A stretch of 64,000 nt of DNA from Salmonella enterica subsp. enterica serovar Typhimurium str. LT2 (GTDB taxonomy: Bacteria > Pseudomonadota > Gammaproteobacteria > Enterobacterales > Enterobacteriaceae): NCBI RefSeq assembly GCF_000006945.2, contig NC_003197.2, positions 310,001 through 374,000 on the forward strand. Direction: 5' to 3'. The notes under the pieces are model-generated. The model was not told the origin of the DNA. It searched no databases and saw nothing but the letters and a program-made list of their open reading frames with translations. Made by a program: the position numbers and the translations under genes. Below are positions 41,722 through 50,973 of the stretch, in pieces (the stretch's first letter is position 1; each line of letters begins with the position of its first letter).

Positions 41722-42489
41722 TTACAAGGTGAATGGATCGGCATCGCGCCAGGCTGGAAATTTTTCGCGATAGTCCTGCAAGGCGACGAGAGAAAGATCG
41801 GCATCGATACGTGTCGCCTGGTGTGGTTCGGCGGTGGCGATAATGTCGCCCTGGGGATTAATGATCCGGCTATCGCCGCGATAATGTAGCCCGTTACCAT
41901 CGGTGCCAACCCGGTTGCAGCCTGCGACATAAGCCTGATTTTCAATAGCGCGCGCCGTCAGTAATGTTTGCCAGTGTAGCGAGCGCGGCGCAGGCCAGTT
42001 CGCTACATACAGCGCCAGATCGTAATCATTGCGGTTGCGCGACCATATCGGAAAGCGCAGATCGTAACAGATCAGCGGCAGAATGCGCCAACCGCGCCAC
42101 TGCACGATGATGCGTTTATCGCCTGCGGCATAATGTTGATGTTCATCCGCCATACGAAACAGATGGCGCTTATCATAGAGATGAACCTTGCCTTCCGGTT
42201 CAACCAGTAAGAAGCGATTTACGGCGCCGCGCTCAGTTTGTAGCGCCGCGCTGCCGGCAATCAGAGCGTCAGTTTGTCGGGCTTTGGCCTGCATCCACGT
42301 AATCACGCTATCTTGCGAAAGTGAGTTATTAGCGGCCTCCATCGCGAAGCCGGTGGTAAACATTTCAGGCAGAACAATCACATCCCGGCCAGATACGAGC
42401 TCTAGCTGTCTGTCAAAATGACGCAGGTTTGCCGGGCCGTCCATCCAGACTAAAGGTTGTTGCAACAGAGTAATTTTCAAACCAGACAC
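41722..42489 (-). CDS. yafV: YafV, omega-amidase of the nitrilase family
   Basis: This 255-residue carbon-nitrogen hydrolase has the nitrilase Glu-Lys-Cys triad visible at Glu42 (VLPEMFTTG), Lys107 (YDKRHLF) and Cys141 (LICYDLRF). YafV hydrolyses alpha-ketoglutaramate-type metabolites (metabolite repair). Length matches the E. coli protein. It is divergent from the region holding the inverted-repeat element and convergent with nothing; fadE lies upstream on the same strand. Confidence 0.93.
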   Translation of the reverse strand: MSGLKITLLQQPLVWMDGPANLRHFDRQLELVSGRDVIVLPEMFTTGFAMEAANNSLSQDSVITWMQAKARQTDALIAGSAALQTERGAVNRFLLVEPEGKVHLYDKRHLFRMADEHQHYAAGDKRIIVQWRGWRILPLICYDLRFPIWSRNRNDYDLALYVANWPAPRSLHWQTLLTARAIENQAYVAGCNRVGTDGNGLHYRGDSRIINPQGDIIATAEPHQATRIDADLSLVALQDYREKFPAWRDADPFTL

Positions 42490-42549
42490 GATCGGAGCTC
42501 CTCATTGAACAGCGTCTTTACACTGTAGCATGAGCAATAATAAAAAAGC

Positions 42550-42578
42550 GGCAAGAAAAAGCCCCGCGAAAGCGGGGC
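42550..42578 (-). terminator. fadE terminator
   Basis: GCCCCGC-GAAA-GCGGGGC stem-loop at 42561-42578, with a T-rich tract when read on the minus strand, just downstream of fadE. Confidence 0.85.
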
Positions 42579-42597
42579 AGGAAAGACACGAGACTGA

Positions 42598-45042
42598 TTA
42601 TGCGGCTTCGACTTTACGCACTTTCTCCGGCAGCTTTACCGGTTTGGTCGCCAGCGCTTCAGGTTCAAAATCATCAACGTTGATACTGCGCAGGCGGCTC
42701 TCTTCCGCTTTCGCCAGGATGGCGGCTTCATCTTTATCTATAAGCCCTTTCGCCAGCGCATTGCGCGCCAGTTCATCCAGACGAGTAAACGGCAGATTTT
42801 TACCCAGTTCTTTGCAGATGCGCTGGTGGATAGGGTCGGCAGCGATGACATCACGCAGCGCTTCTTCCAGTAAACCGACCGGATTATGTTCGGCGGGCGT
42901 CAGATACTGACCGCGCCCAATGCGTGAACGTGTGGCGTTCGGCACCTGTAGGATCTTCGCCACGGCGTGATCCAGCTTATCAGACGGCGCCAGATAATGA
43001 CGGCCAGTCGGGAAGATCATCGCGGTGAGCAATCCGGCCACGACGCGGTTCGGGAAGTTCTGCAGCAGATCGTCCATCGCTTGTTCAGCACGATACAGCG
43101 CATCCTGTACGCCCCAGTGCACCAGCGGCAGGTCGGCTTCGTGGCGACCTTCGTCGTCGTAACGCTTCAGTACGGCTGAGGCCAGATAAAGCTGACTCAA
43201 CACATCGCCCAGACGCGCGGAGATACGCTCGCGGCGTTTCAGGCTGCCGCCCAGTACCGCCATTGACACGTCAGACAGCAGCGCCAGGTTTGCGCTCAGT
43301 CGGTTCAGATGCTGGTAATAACGCTTCGTGGCGTCGCCGGTTGGCGTATGGCTCGTTAATCCGCGGGTCAGGCCAAGCCAGAAACTGCGGACGGTATTGC
43401 TGCCGACATGGCCGATATGTTTAAACAACAGCTTATCAAAGGCATTCACATCATTATTCTGCGCTGCGGCCATCTCTTCCAGTACATAAGGATGGCAGCG
43501 AATGGCGCCCTGACCAAAGATCATCATGCTACGGGTCAGGATATTCGCGCCTTCCACGGTGATCGCGATAGGCGCGCCCTGGTAAGCACGCGCCAGGAAG
43601 TTGCTCTCGCCCAGCATAATGCCTTTACCCCCAGTGATATCCATCGCGTCGATAATGGACTGCTGGCCACGGTGGGTGCAGTGGTACTTCACGATAGCCG
43701 ACAGTACCGCCGGTTTTTCACCCAGCATAATGCCATAGGTGATTAACGATGCGGCGGCATCCATCACATAAGCGTTACCTGCAATACGCGCCAGCGGTTC
43801 CTCAATACCTTCCATCTTGCCGATAGATATTTTGAACTGACGACGAATGTGAGCATAGGCGCCGGTTGCCAGCGCGACGGATTTCACCCCGCCAGTGGAG
43901 TTGGACGGCAGGGTAATACCGCGTCCTACCGACAAACATTCCACCAGCATACGCCAGCCTTGTCCGGCCATTTTGGGGCCGCCGATAATATAATCAATAG
44001 GCACGAAAATATCGTTACCGCGGGTTGGACCATTCTGGAACGGAACGTTAAGCGGGAAGTGACGACGACCAATTTCCACACCCGGCGTTGAGGTGGGGAT
44101 CAGGGCACAGGTAATACCCAGCTCTTCTTCTCCGCCTAACAATCTATCCGGATCGGAAAGCTTAAACGCCAGGCCCAACACGGTAGCTATCGGTGCCAGC
44201 GTAATGTAACGCTTGTTCCAGGTCAGGCGCATACCCAGCACCTGCTGGCCCTGCCATTCGCCCATGCAAACCACGCCGGTATCCGGAATGGCGCCTGCAT
44301 CAGAACCTGCTTCCGGGCTGGTCAGCGCAAAGCAGGGGATCTCCTGGCCGCGCGCCAGTCGCGGCAGATAGTGATTCTTCTGCTCTTCCGTACCATAGTG
44401 CTGCAACAACTCGCCAGGGCCGAGTGAGTTTGGAACGCCGACGGTGATAGCCAGAATCCCGGAGACGCCGGACAGTTTTTGCAGTACACGGGACTGCGCA
44501 TAAGCGGAGAACTCCAGTCCGCCGTACTCTTTTTTAATGATCATCGCAAAAAAACGATGCTCTTTCAGATAAGCCCACAGTTCCGGCGGCAGATCCGCCA
44601 GTTCATGGGTAATCTGGAAATCGTTCGCCATCCGGCACGCTTCTTCTACCGGACCGTCGAGAAACGCTTGCTCTTCGGCAGTGAGTTGCGGTTGCGGATA
44701 GTTGTGCAGTTTTTTCCAGTCAGGCTTGCCCTGGAACAGATCGCCTTCCCACCAGGTTGTACCGGCATCAATCGCTTCTTTCTCAGTGCGCGACATCGGC
44801 GGCATGACCTTACGGAAGCCGCGGAACACCGGTGCGGAAATCATTGATTTTCGCATCGGTGTGAGGTTAAACGGCACGAGGATAATGGCCAGAGGAACCA
44901 ACAGCCAGATGGACCACAGGCCAGCGACGCCAAGTGCGGCGGTCCAGGCGAGCAGAATCAGGCTGCTGAGAAATAAACTCACGCGGTGATAGAACAATGC
45001 GCCGAGCAGAACAACCGTAGCGATAATACTCAAAATCATCAT
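42598..45042 (-). CDS. fadE: FadE, acyl-CoA dehydrogenase
   Basis: This 814-residue protein is colinear with E. coli FadE. It has two N-terminal hydrophobic segments (residues 1-60) and then the acyl-CoA dehydrogenase domain (ALTSPEAGSDAGAIPDTG, FAD/substrate binding). It catalyses the first step of beta-oxidation at the inner membrane. A FadR-like operator lies just upstream, consistent with repression lifted by long-chain acyl-CoA. Confidence 0.97.
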   Translation of the reverse strand: MMILSIIATVVLLGALFYHRVSLFLSSLILLAWTAALGVAGLWSIWLLVPLAIILVPFNLTPMRKSMISAPVFRGFRKVMPPMSRTEKEAIDAGTTWWEGDLFQGKPDWKKLHNYPQPQLTAEEQAFLDGPVEEACRMANDFQITHELADLPPELWAYLKEHRFFAMIIKKEYGGLEFSAYAQSRVLQKLSGVSGILAITVGVPNSLGPGELLQHYGTEEQKNHYLPRLARGQEIPCFALTSPEAGSDAGAIPDTGVVCMGEWQGQQVLGMRLTWNKRYITLAPIATVLGLAFKLSDPDRLLGGEEELGITCALIPTSTPGVEIGRRHFPLNVPFQNGPTRGNDIFVPIDYIIGGPKMAGQGWRMLVECLSVGRGITLPSNSTGGVKSVALATGAYAHIRRQFKISIGKMEGIEEPLARIAGNAYVMDAAASLITYGIMLGEKPAVLSAIVKYHCTHRGQQSIIDAMDITGGKGIMLGESNFLARAYQGAPIAITVEGANILTRSMMIFGQGAIRCHPYVLEEMAAAQNNDVNAFDKLLFKHIGHVGSNTVRSFWLGLTRGLTSHTPTGDATKRYYQHLNRLSANLALLSDVSMAVLGGSLKRRERISARLGDVLSQLYLASAVLKRYDDEGRHEADLPLVHWGVQDALYRAEQAMDDLLQNFPNRVVAGLLTAMIFPTGRHYLAPSDKLDHAVAKILQVPNATRSRIGRGQYLTPAEHNPVGLLEEALRDVIAADPIHQRICKELGKNLPFTRLDELARNALAKGLIDKDEAAILAKAEESRLRSINVDDFEPEALATKPVKLPEKVRKVEAA

Positions 45043-45066
45043 AACGAAAAGCTCCCTTGCTTGTAG

Positions 45067-45083
45067 GAGGTCTGACCACTTGT
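45067..45083. promoter_or_regulatory. FadR-like operator upstream of fadE
   Basis: On the minus strand the sequence AAGTGGTCAGACCTCC matches the FadR consensus core TGGTNNGACC and lies about 25 bp before the fadE start, a position that would block transcription. Confidence 0.65.
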
Positions 45084-45281
45084 GATGATTAGGTTGTAGT
45101 GGATGTAAAATTTTTTAGCAATGTGTTTACAAAATAATTACAACAAAGCTCACATTGTTGCCGTTTTTGGGGGCACGAAAAATCAAAAGCGTGAGGCGTT
45201 AATTCGGCTTATGCTTCTCGCCTGTACTGCTATCCGGTACACTGCATACTGTCATTTACATTCATGCTGAAGGATATCCTC

Positions 45282-45860
45282 ATGTACCAGGATCTTATTC
45301 GTAACGAACTGAACGAAGCGGCGGAAACGCTGGCTAATTTTTTAAAAGATGACGCCAATATTCACGCCATTCAGCGCGCGGCGGTCCTGTTGGCTGACAG
45401 TTTTAAAGCGGGTGGTAAGGTACTTTCCTGCGGTAACGGCGGCTCCCATTGCGATGCGATGCACTTTGCTGAAGAGCTGACAGGTCGTTATCGTGAAAAT
45501 CGTCCGGGCTACCCGGCAATTGCGATTTCTGATGTTAGCCATATATCCTGCGTCAGTAATGATTTTGGCTATGACTATATTTTCTCTCGTTACGTTGAGG
45601 CGGTAGGGCGCGAAGGCGATGTCCTGTTAGGGATCTCGACGTCGGGTAACTCTGGTAACGTGATTAAAGCGATTGCCGCGGCCCGTGAAAAAGGCATGAA
45701 AGTGATTACGTTGACCGGCAAAGACGGCGGCAAAATGGCGGGAACGGCGGATATTGAAATTCGCGTACCGCACTTCGGTTATGCCGATCGTATTCAGGAA
45801 ATTCATATCAAAGTAATTCATATTTTGATTCAGTTGATCGAAAAAGAGATGGTTAAATAA
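45282..45860 (+). CDS. gmhA: GmhA (LpcA), sedoheptulose-7-phosphate isomerase
   Basis: This is 192 residues from ATG 45282 (AAGGA upstream; an in-frame ATG at 45264 is not used). It is a SIS-fold enzyme making D-glycero-D-manno-heptose 7-phosphate for LPS inner core. Visible motifs are [18 protein letters not shown] and [12 protein letters not shown] for sugar phosphate binding, and [17 protein letters not shown] with the zinc/active-site His. Confidence 0.97.
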
Positions 45861-45989
45861 CTATACCCGTCATACTTCAAGCTGCAGGTGCGTTGGTTGC
45901 GCTCAGAAACCCCAGTCACAGAGTTATCTATGTTCCTGGGGATTTCCTCCCTTACCGCCTTCCTGCAACTCGAATTATTTAGGGTATAG
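45861..45989. repeat. ERIC (IRU) element, inverse orientation
   Basis: Bounded by CTATACCC and GGGTATAG. It contains CCCCAGTCACAGAG and TTCCTGGGGATTTCC in the reverse order of the ERIC consensus. It lies between gmhA and yafJ. Confidence 0.85.
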
Positions 45990-46072
45990 CATATTGTTTT
46001 CTTGGATATTTTGAGATTTGATTGGCTGTAAAAATTACGCCTTCCCGCTTAAGGCGTTTGTGGAGGTGATAT

Positions 46073-46840
46073 ATGTGCGAACTGCTTGGGATGAGCGCCA
46101 ATGTGCCGACGGATATCTGCTTTAGCTTCACCGGACTGGTGCAGCGTGGCGGCGGAACCGGGCCGCATAAAGACGGCTGGGGAATTACCTTTTACGAAGG
46201 AAAGGGCTGTCGCACGTTTAAAGATCCGCAACCGAGCTACCATTCGCCGATTGCGAAACTGGTACAGAATTACCCGATCAAGTCCTGCTCGGTTATCGCC
46301 CATATCCGTCAGGCTAATCGCGGTGAAGTGGCGCTGGAAAATACACACCCTTTTACCCGGGAATTATGGGGACGCAACTGGACTTATGCTCATAACGGTC
46401 AGCTCAACGGTTATAAGTCGCTGGAAACCGGTAATTTTCGTCCGGTGGGGGAAACCGACAGCGAAAAAGCGTTTTGCTGGCTATTGCATAAATTAACGCA
46501 GCGTTATCCCCGCACGCCGGGCAACATGACGGCGGTATTTAAATATATTGCGACACTGGCGACGGTATTACGTGAAAAAGGCGTTTTTAACATGCTGCTG
46601 TCAGATGGGCGATATGTGATGGCGTTTTGCTCAACCCATTTGCACTGGATCACTCGCCGGGCGCCGTTTGGCGTAGCCACGCTGGTGGATCAGGATATGG
46701 AAATTGATTTCAGTTCACAGACCACGCCAAATGACGTGGTTACCGTGATTGCTACCCAGCCGCTAACGGGGAATGAAACCTGGCAAAAGATTATGCCAGG
46801 CGAATGGGCGTTATTTTGCCTCGGAGAGCGTATAATTTGA
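46073..46840 (+). CDS. yafJ: YafJ, class II glutamine amidotransferase-like protein
   Basis: This 255-residue protein has the N-terminal nucleophile Cys2 (MCELLGMS) exposed after Met removal, then HIRQANRG and WTYAHNGQLNG, the GATase II signature. Partner and substrate are not defined. Its 3' end overlaps yafK (opposite strand) by 30 bp. Confidence 0.93.
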   Translation: MCELLGMSANVPTDICFSFTGLVQRGGGTGPHKDGWGITFYEGKGCRTFKDPQPSYHSPIAKLVQNYPIKSCSVIAHIRQANRGEVALENTHPFTRELWGRNWTYAHNGQLNGYKSLETGNFRPVGETDSEKAFCWLLHKLTQRYPRTPGNMTAVFKYIATLATVLREKGVFNMLLSDGRYVMAFCSTHLHWITRRAPFGVATLVDQDMEIDFSSQTTPNDVVTVIATQPLTGNETWQKIMPGEWALFCLGERII

Positions 46841-47551
46841 GGCCAGCTGTGGCTGAACGACTTCGTGACTCAACGGTTTGCTCACGACGTAACGTCCATC
46901 AACGATAGAAACAGTCGGCGGCTTATGCGTCTGTTCAAAATAATCGTAGCCGGGTTTTAGCTGCGCCCAGAAATCTTTGTAATATGAATATTTATGACGC
47001 TGCATATTGGCGTCGGTCATCCGGAACGGATAAATACTCACCTGCACGCTCGGCTGACCAAAGACCAGCGCGGCGGTGACAAACTGGAAAATCTCATCAA
47101 TGCCGCTGTCGGTCATGGCATAGCAGCCGACGGAAACACAGGCGCCGTGAATCATCAGATATTTACCATCATAGCCATGCGCGCGATCGTAGGCATTGGG
47201 AAAACCAATGTTGATGGCCTTATAAAAACGGCTGTCTGGTTTGAGTTGATTACGCTGAACGCTGTAAAACCCTTCCGGACTTTTAAAATCGCCCTGACGG
47301 CGTTTCGGGCCTAACCCGCCGGAATAGTTGCAAATTTTGTAGCTATCAAGCAACTGGTATTGCTCACCCATTTTGACGTAGAGATCAAGGGTGCGCTCTT
47401 CTTTAAAAATCTGAATATAGACCGGTGAGCCCATTAACTGCTGCTTATACTCTTTACTGACCGGCGTGACGGGGCTGCTGCTGCTCAGCAAACCGGCAAA
47501 TGAGACGCACGGCATCAGAAGCATCGCAAGAAAAAATGCGATTTTACGCAT
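46811..47551 (-). CDS. yafK: YafK (DpaA), L,D-transpeptidase-fold lipoprotein-releasing enzyme
   Basis: This 246-residue exported protein (signal peptide MRKIAFFLAMLLMPCVSFAG) has a YkuD domain with catalytic motif HGACVSVGCYAM. DpaA releases Braun lipoprotein from peptidoglycan. Length matches E. coli. It is convergent with and overlaps yafJ. Confidence 0.93.
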   Translation of the reverse strand: MRKIAFFLAMLLMPCVSFAGLLSSSSPVTPVSKEYKQQLMGSPVYIQIFKEERTLDLYVKMGEQYQLLDSYKICNYSGGLGPKRRQGDFKSPEGFYSVQRNQLKPDSRFYKAINIGFPNAYDRAHGYDGKYLMIHGACVSVGCYAMTDSGIDEIFQFVTAALVFGQPSVQVSIYPFRMTDANMQRHKYSYYKDFWAQLKPGYDYFEQTHKPPTVSIVDGRYVVSKPLSHEVVQPQLASNYTLSEAK

Positions 47552-47767
47552 ACTGCTTGTTCCTTGATAAAACGGTTACACACGCCAGAACGGCAAAAGA
47601 GTCCCCAAATCGGAGTAATCTGGATTTGGAGCGCTCACATTAGCACCACGGCAGTTTTTCGCAAGTCCCCGTGTGTACGTTTACAATTTTCCCGCCGCTT
47701 TCGTCGTCATACCTTCGAATATGTCGCATTTTTAACGCGAATGTCTCTTTGCGCGCAATAAAACATA

Positions 47768-47783
47768 CTGTACACTTAAACAG
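47768..47783. promoter_or_regulatory. LexA box upstream of dinB
   Basis: CTGTACACTTAAACAG fits the CTGT-N8-ACAG LexA consensus perfectly and lies 18 bp before the dinB start. It fits SOS induction of DNA polymerase IV. Confidence 0.92.
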
Positions 47784-47800
47784 TATTGTGGGGGCGAGCG

Positions 47801-48856
47801 ATGCGCAAAATCATACATGTTGATATGGACTGTTTTTTTGCCGCGGTAGAGATGCGTGATAATCCGGCGTTACGCGATATCCCCATTGCCATTGGCGGGA
47901 GTCGTGAGCGAAGAGGCGTTATCAGTACCGCCAACTATCCTGCGCGCCAGTTTGGCGTACGTAGCGCGATGCCGACCGCCATGGCGCTAAAGCTGTGCCC
48001 CCATCTCACCTTACTGCCTGGCCGCTTTGACGCCTATAAAGAGGCTTCGCGGCATGTACGTGACATCTTTTCCCGCTACACTTCACTGATTGAACCGCTC
48101 TCGCTGGATGAAGCCTGGCTGGATGTGACTGACAGCCCGCACTGTTATGGTTCGGCAACTCTGATCGCCAGGGAGATTCGTCAGACTATTTTCAATGAAC
48201 TGCAACTCACCGCCTCCGCCGGCGTTGCGCCAGTGAAATTTCTGGCGAAGATCGCCTCCGATCTCAATAAACCGAACGGACAATATGTTATTACGCCAGC
48301 CGATGTACCCGACTTTCTTAAAACGTTGCCGTTAGCCAAAATTCCAGGCGTGGGGAAAGTTTCCGCCGCCAAACTGGAAAATATGGGGTTAAGAACCTGC
48401 GGGGATATTCAACAGTGCGATCTGGCGATGCTTCTCAAACGCTTTGGTAAATTTGGCCGGGTATTATGGGAGCGTAGTCAGGGTATTGACGAGCGTGATG
48501 TTAACAGCGAAAGGCTGCGTAAATCGGTAGGTGTTGAGCGTACTCTGGCGGAGGATATTCATGAATGGTCGGACTGCGAGGCCATTATTGAACATTTATA
48601 TCCGGAACTGGAGCGTCGTCTGGCTATAGTAAAGCCCGATTTACTGATTGCCCGACAGGGCGTTAAATTAAAATTTAATGATTTTCAGCAAACCACTCAG
48701 GAACATGTCTGGCCGCAATTAAATAAAGAAGACTTAATTACCACCGCCCGTAAAACCTGGGACGAGCGTCGCGGCGAGCGCGGCGTACGGCTGGTGGGGC
48801 TACACGTAACGCTGCTCGACCCTCAACTGGAACGACAGTTGGTGTTAGGGTTATAA
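47801..48856 (+). CDS. dinB: DinB, DNA polymerase IV
   Basis: This 351-residue Y-family translesion polymerase, from ATG 47801 (SD GGGGCGAGC), has catalytic residues in VDMDCFFAA (Asp8 region) and SLDEAWLDVTD (Asp103/Glu104). E. coli has Tyr where this protein has Trp after DEA. Helix-hairpin-helix IPGVGKVSAAKLE is at about 180-192. It ends with the beta-clamp-binding QLVLGL. Controlled by the adjacent LexA box. Confidence 0.97.
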   Translation: MRKIIHVDMDCFFAAVEMRDNPALRDIPIAIGGSRERRGVISTANYPARQFGVRSAMPTAMALKLCPHLTLLPGRFDAYKEASRHVRDIFSRYTSLIEPLSLDEAWLDVTDSPHCYGSATLIAREIRQTIFNELQLTASAGVAPVKFLAKIASDLNKPNGQYVITPADVPDFLKTLPLAKIPGVGKVSAAKLENMGLRTCGDIQQCDLAMLLKRFGKFGRVLWERSQGIDERDVNSERLRKSVGVERTLAEDIHEWSDCEAIIEHLYPELERRLAIVKPDLLIARQGVKLKFNDFQQTTQEHVWPQLNKEDLITTARKTWDERRGERGVRLVGLHVTLLDPQLERQLVLGL

Positions 48857-48960
48857 GTCAGGCCATTAATATTTTATCACTATTACGATTGCGCCATCTA
48901 AATTTCAGTATTACTATACCCGCGTTTTCTCATTCTCAATAACTGCAAAGGAGGTTCATC

Positions 48961-49008
48961 ATGACACTTTATTCTCTGAACGCACTTTGCAGACCTTTCC
49001 AGGATTAA
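48961..49008 (+). CDS. Putative 15-residue leader peptide before rtcB2-prfH
   Basis: ATG 48961 follows a near-perfect SD (AAAGGAGG at 48947-48954, six bases away) and encodes MTLYSLNALCRPFQD, then stop. A hairpin can form from TCCAGG at the end of the ORF (49000-49005) with CCTGGA at 49023-49028. This strong initiation signal is out of proportion to such a short ORF and suggests a translation-sensing leader for the ribosome-rescue/RNA-repair genes that follow. No homologue is known to me. Confidence 0.5.
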   Translation: MTLYSLNALCRPFQD

Positions 49009-49074
49009 TTTTCTTTTATTGCCCTGGATTAGTCTGCCATTTCCTGATTTTTTAATTCATATATGGAATGGTAT

Positions 49075-50207
49075 ATGGGCAATTATATTCGTCCTTTATC
49101 AGATGTGGTATTTTCTATCGCATCAGATAACCTGTGGATCGAAGATTCCGCGATCCAACAATTATATACGACGGCTAAGTTAACCGGTATGAAACGCGTT
49201 ATCGGGATGCCAGATCTGCATCCGGGGCGTGGCTATCCTATTGGCGCAGCCTTTTTCTCGCGTGGACGCTTTTATCCGGCGCTGGTCGGCAACGATATCG
49301 GCTGCGGCATGGCGTTATGGCAAACGGATATTTTAGGGCGTAAATATAACGCCGATAAACTGGAGAAGCGGCTGGCGTCGCTGACTGACGTGGCGGACGC
49401 GCAGTGGCTGGAGGAGAATGTCCCCGCCGCAATGCAGCATCATTCGTGGCGCTCTGCGCTGGGTTCCATTGGCGGCGGCAATCATTTTGCCGAGCTGCAG
49501 CAGGTCGATCGCATCGTCGATGCTGATTCGTTCGCTTTGTCGGGGTTGCAAAAAGCGCAGTTATTACTGCTGGTACACAGTGGTTCACGCGGTCTGGGGC
49601 AAACTATCCTGCGTCGTCATGTGGAGGCGTTTTCGCATAACGGTTTGCCGGAAGATAGCGACGATGCGCGCCGCTACCTTGCAGAACATGACGATGCGCT
49701 GGCATTTGCCCGCAGTAATCGCGCGCTGATTGCCCGCCGGATACTGCAACAGCTCAGGGCTGAGGGCGAACCGCGGCTGGATGTGGCGCATAACTTCGTT
49801 GAACCCTGTACTGTCGCGGGTGAGGCGGGGTGGCTGCACCGTAAAGGCGCTACGCCAGATGGGCAGGGACTGGTGATTATCCCCGGCTCGCGCGGCGATT
49901 ATAGCTGGCTGGTGAAACCCGTCGTCAGCGAGGAGAGCCTCTTCTCCCTGGCGCATGGCGCAAATGGATGCGTACCGAGTGTAAAGACCGGTTATCGGCA
50001 AAATTTACCCCGCGACAGCTCTGCCGTACCGGGATGGGTAGCCGGGTGATTTGCCGCGATCGCCAGCTCATTTATGAAGAAGCGCCGCAGGCGTATAAAT
50101 CCATCGATAGCGTTGTGGATTGTCTGGCAGACGCCGGACTGATTACGCCAGTTGCCTGCCTGCGTCCGGTGCTGACGCTGAAAACCTCAGGGGAGAAAAG
50201 CGCATGA
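49075..50207 (+). pseudogene. rtcB2: rtcB2, RNA ligase homologue disrupted in the HGAGR motif
   Basis: The frame from ATG 49075 (or ATG 49063) reads GMPDLHPGRGYPIGAAFF, VGNDIGCGM, GSIGGGNHFAEL, LVHSGSRG and AHNFVEP, all RtcB 3'-phosphate/5'-OH RNA ligase metal-site motifs. At 49954-49967 it reads CATGGCGCAAATGG. The conserved HGAGRKWMR needs about seven more bases, so the frame shifts into junk and stops at 50047-50049. The correct continuation (RKWMRTECKDRLS) is in another frame from 49959 and runs to TGA 50205-50207. The guanylylated His is codon 294. The repair activity is presumably lost. Confidence 0.85.
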
Positions 50208-50818
50208 TCTTACTGCAACTTTCTTCTGCGCAGGGACCGGACGAGTGTTGTCTGGCGGTAAAAAAAGCGCTGGATTGTCTGACGAAAGAAGCTGCCAGAG
50301 AAAAGGTATCGCTGACGCGACTTGAAACAGAGCCGGGACGATTACCAGACACGCTGCGTTCCGCGCTGGTCTCGCTGGACGGCGAAAAAGCTATGGCTTT
50401 CAGTGAACGTTGGTGCGGCACGTTACTGTGGATTTGTACCAGCCCGTATCGTCCGCACCATGGGCGAAAAAACTGGTACGTCGGCATTGGGCGCTTTTCC
50501 GCCGACGAGCACATACAGTCTGATGAGATTCGTTTCGAGACTTTGCGCTCTTCCGGCCCGGGTGGGCAGCACGTTAATAAAACCGACTCGGCAGTGCGGG
50601 CCACGCACCTGGCGAGCGGGATTAGCGTGAAGGTTCAGTCGGAGCGCAGTCAACATGCGAATAAGCGTCTGGCCCGGCTGCTGATTGCCTGGCGGCTGGA
50701 ACAGCAACGGCAAAATGAGTGTGCGGCATTGAAGTCTGAAAGGCGTCTGTTCCATCATCAGATTGAGCGCGGCAATCCGCTGCGGATATTTAAAGGAATG
50801 GCGTTTACGCCACAATAA
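50204..50818 (+). CDS. prfH: PrfH, peptide release factor-like ribosome rescue protein
   Basis: This 204-residue protein from ATG 50204, which overlaps the rtcB2 stop (ATGA), has the GGQ motif in SSGPGGQHVNKTDSAVRATH (around residue 123). It lacks the codon-recognition domain of RF1/RF2. Known PrfH rescues ribosomes cut in the decoding centre, with RtcB2 then resealing the rRNA. The GGQ domain is intact although the partner is broken. Confidence 0.92.
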   Translation: MILLQLSSAQGPDECCLAVKKALDCLTKEAAREKVSLTRLETEPGRLPDTLRSALVSLDGEKAMAFSERWCGTLLWICTSPYRPHHGRKNWYVGIGRFSADEHIQSDEIRFETLRSSGPGGQHVNKTDSAVRATHLASGISVKVQSERSQHANKRLARLLIAWRLEQQRQNECAALKSERRLFHHQIERGNPLRIFKGMAFTPQ

Positions 50819-50935
50819 TTCGGTGTTACTGGCGCTGTTATAGGGCTGTCTGGCTATTCGCGTGTAGCCGCAGCGCTATTTCAGCGCATCCAGGAGAGCT
50901 TATCTGGCAATGGATACCCGATATTCCATATTGAT

Positions 50936-50965
50936 AGCCCGTCCAGAAATGGGACGGGCATTTTA
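50936..50965. terminator. Hairpin between prfH and pepD
   Basis: GCCCGTCC-AGAAAT-GGGACGGGC followed by ATTTTA. It lies between the convergent genes and could serve either. Confidence 0.6.
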
Positions 50966-50973
50966 GCGCTTTC

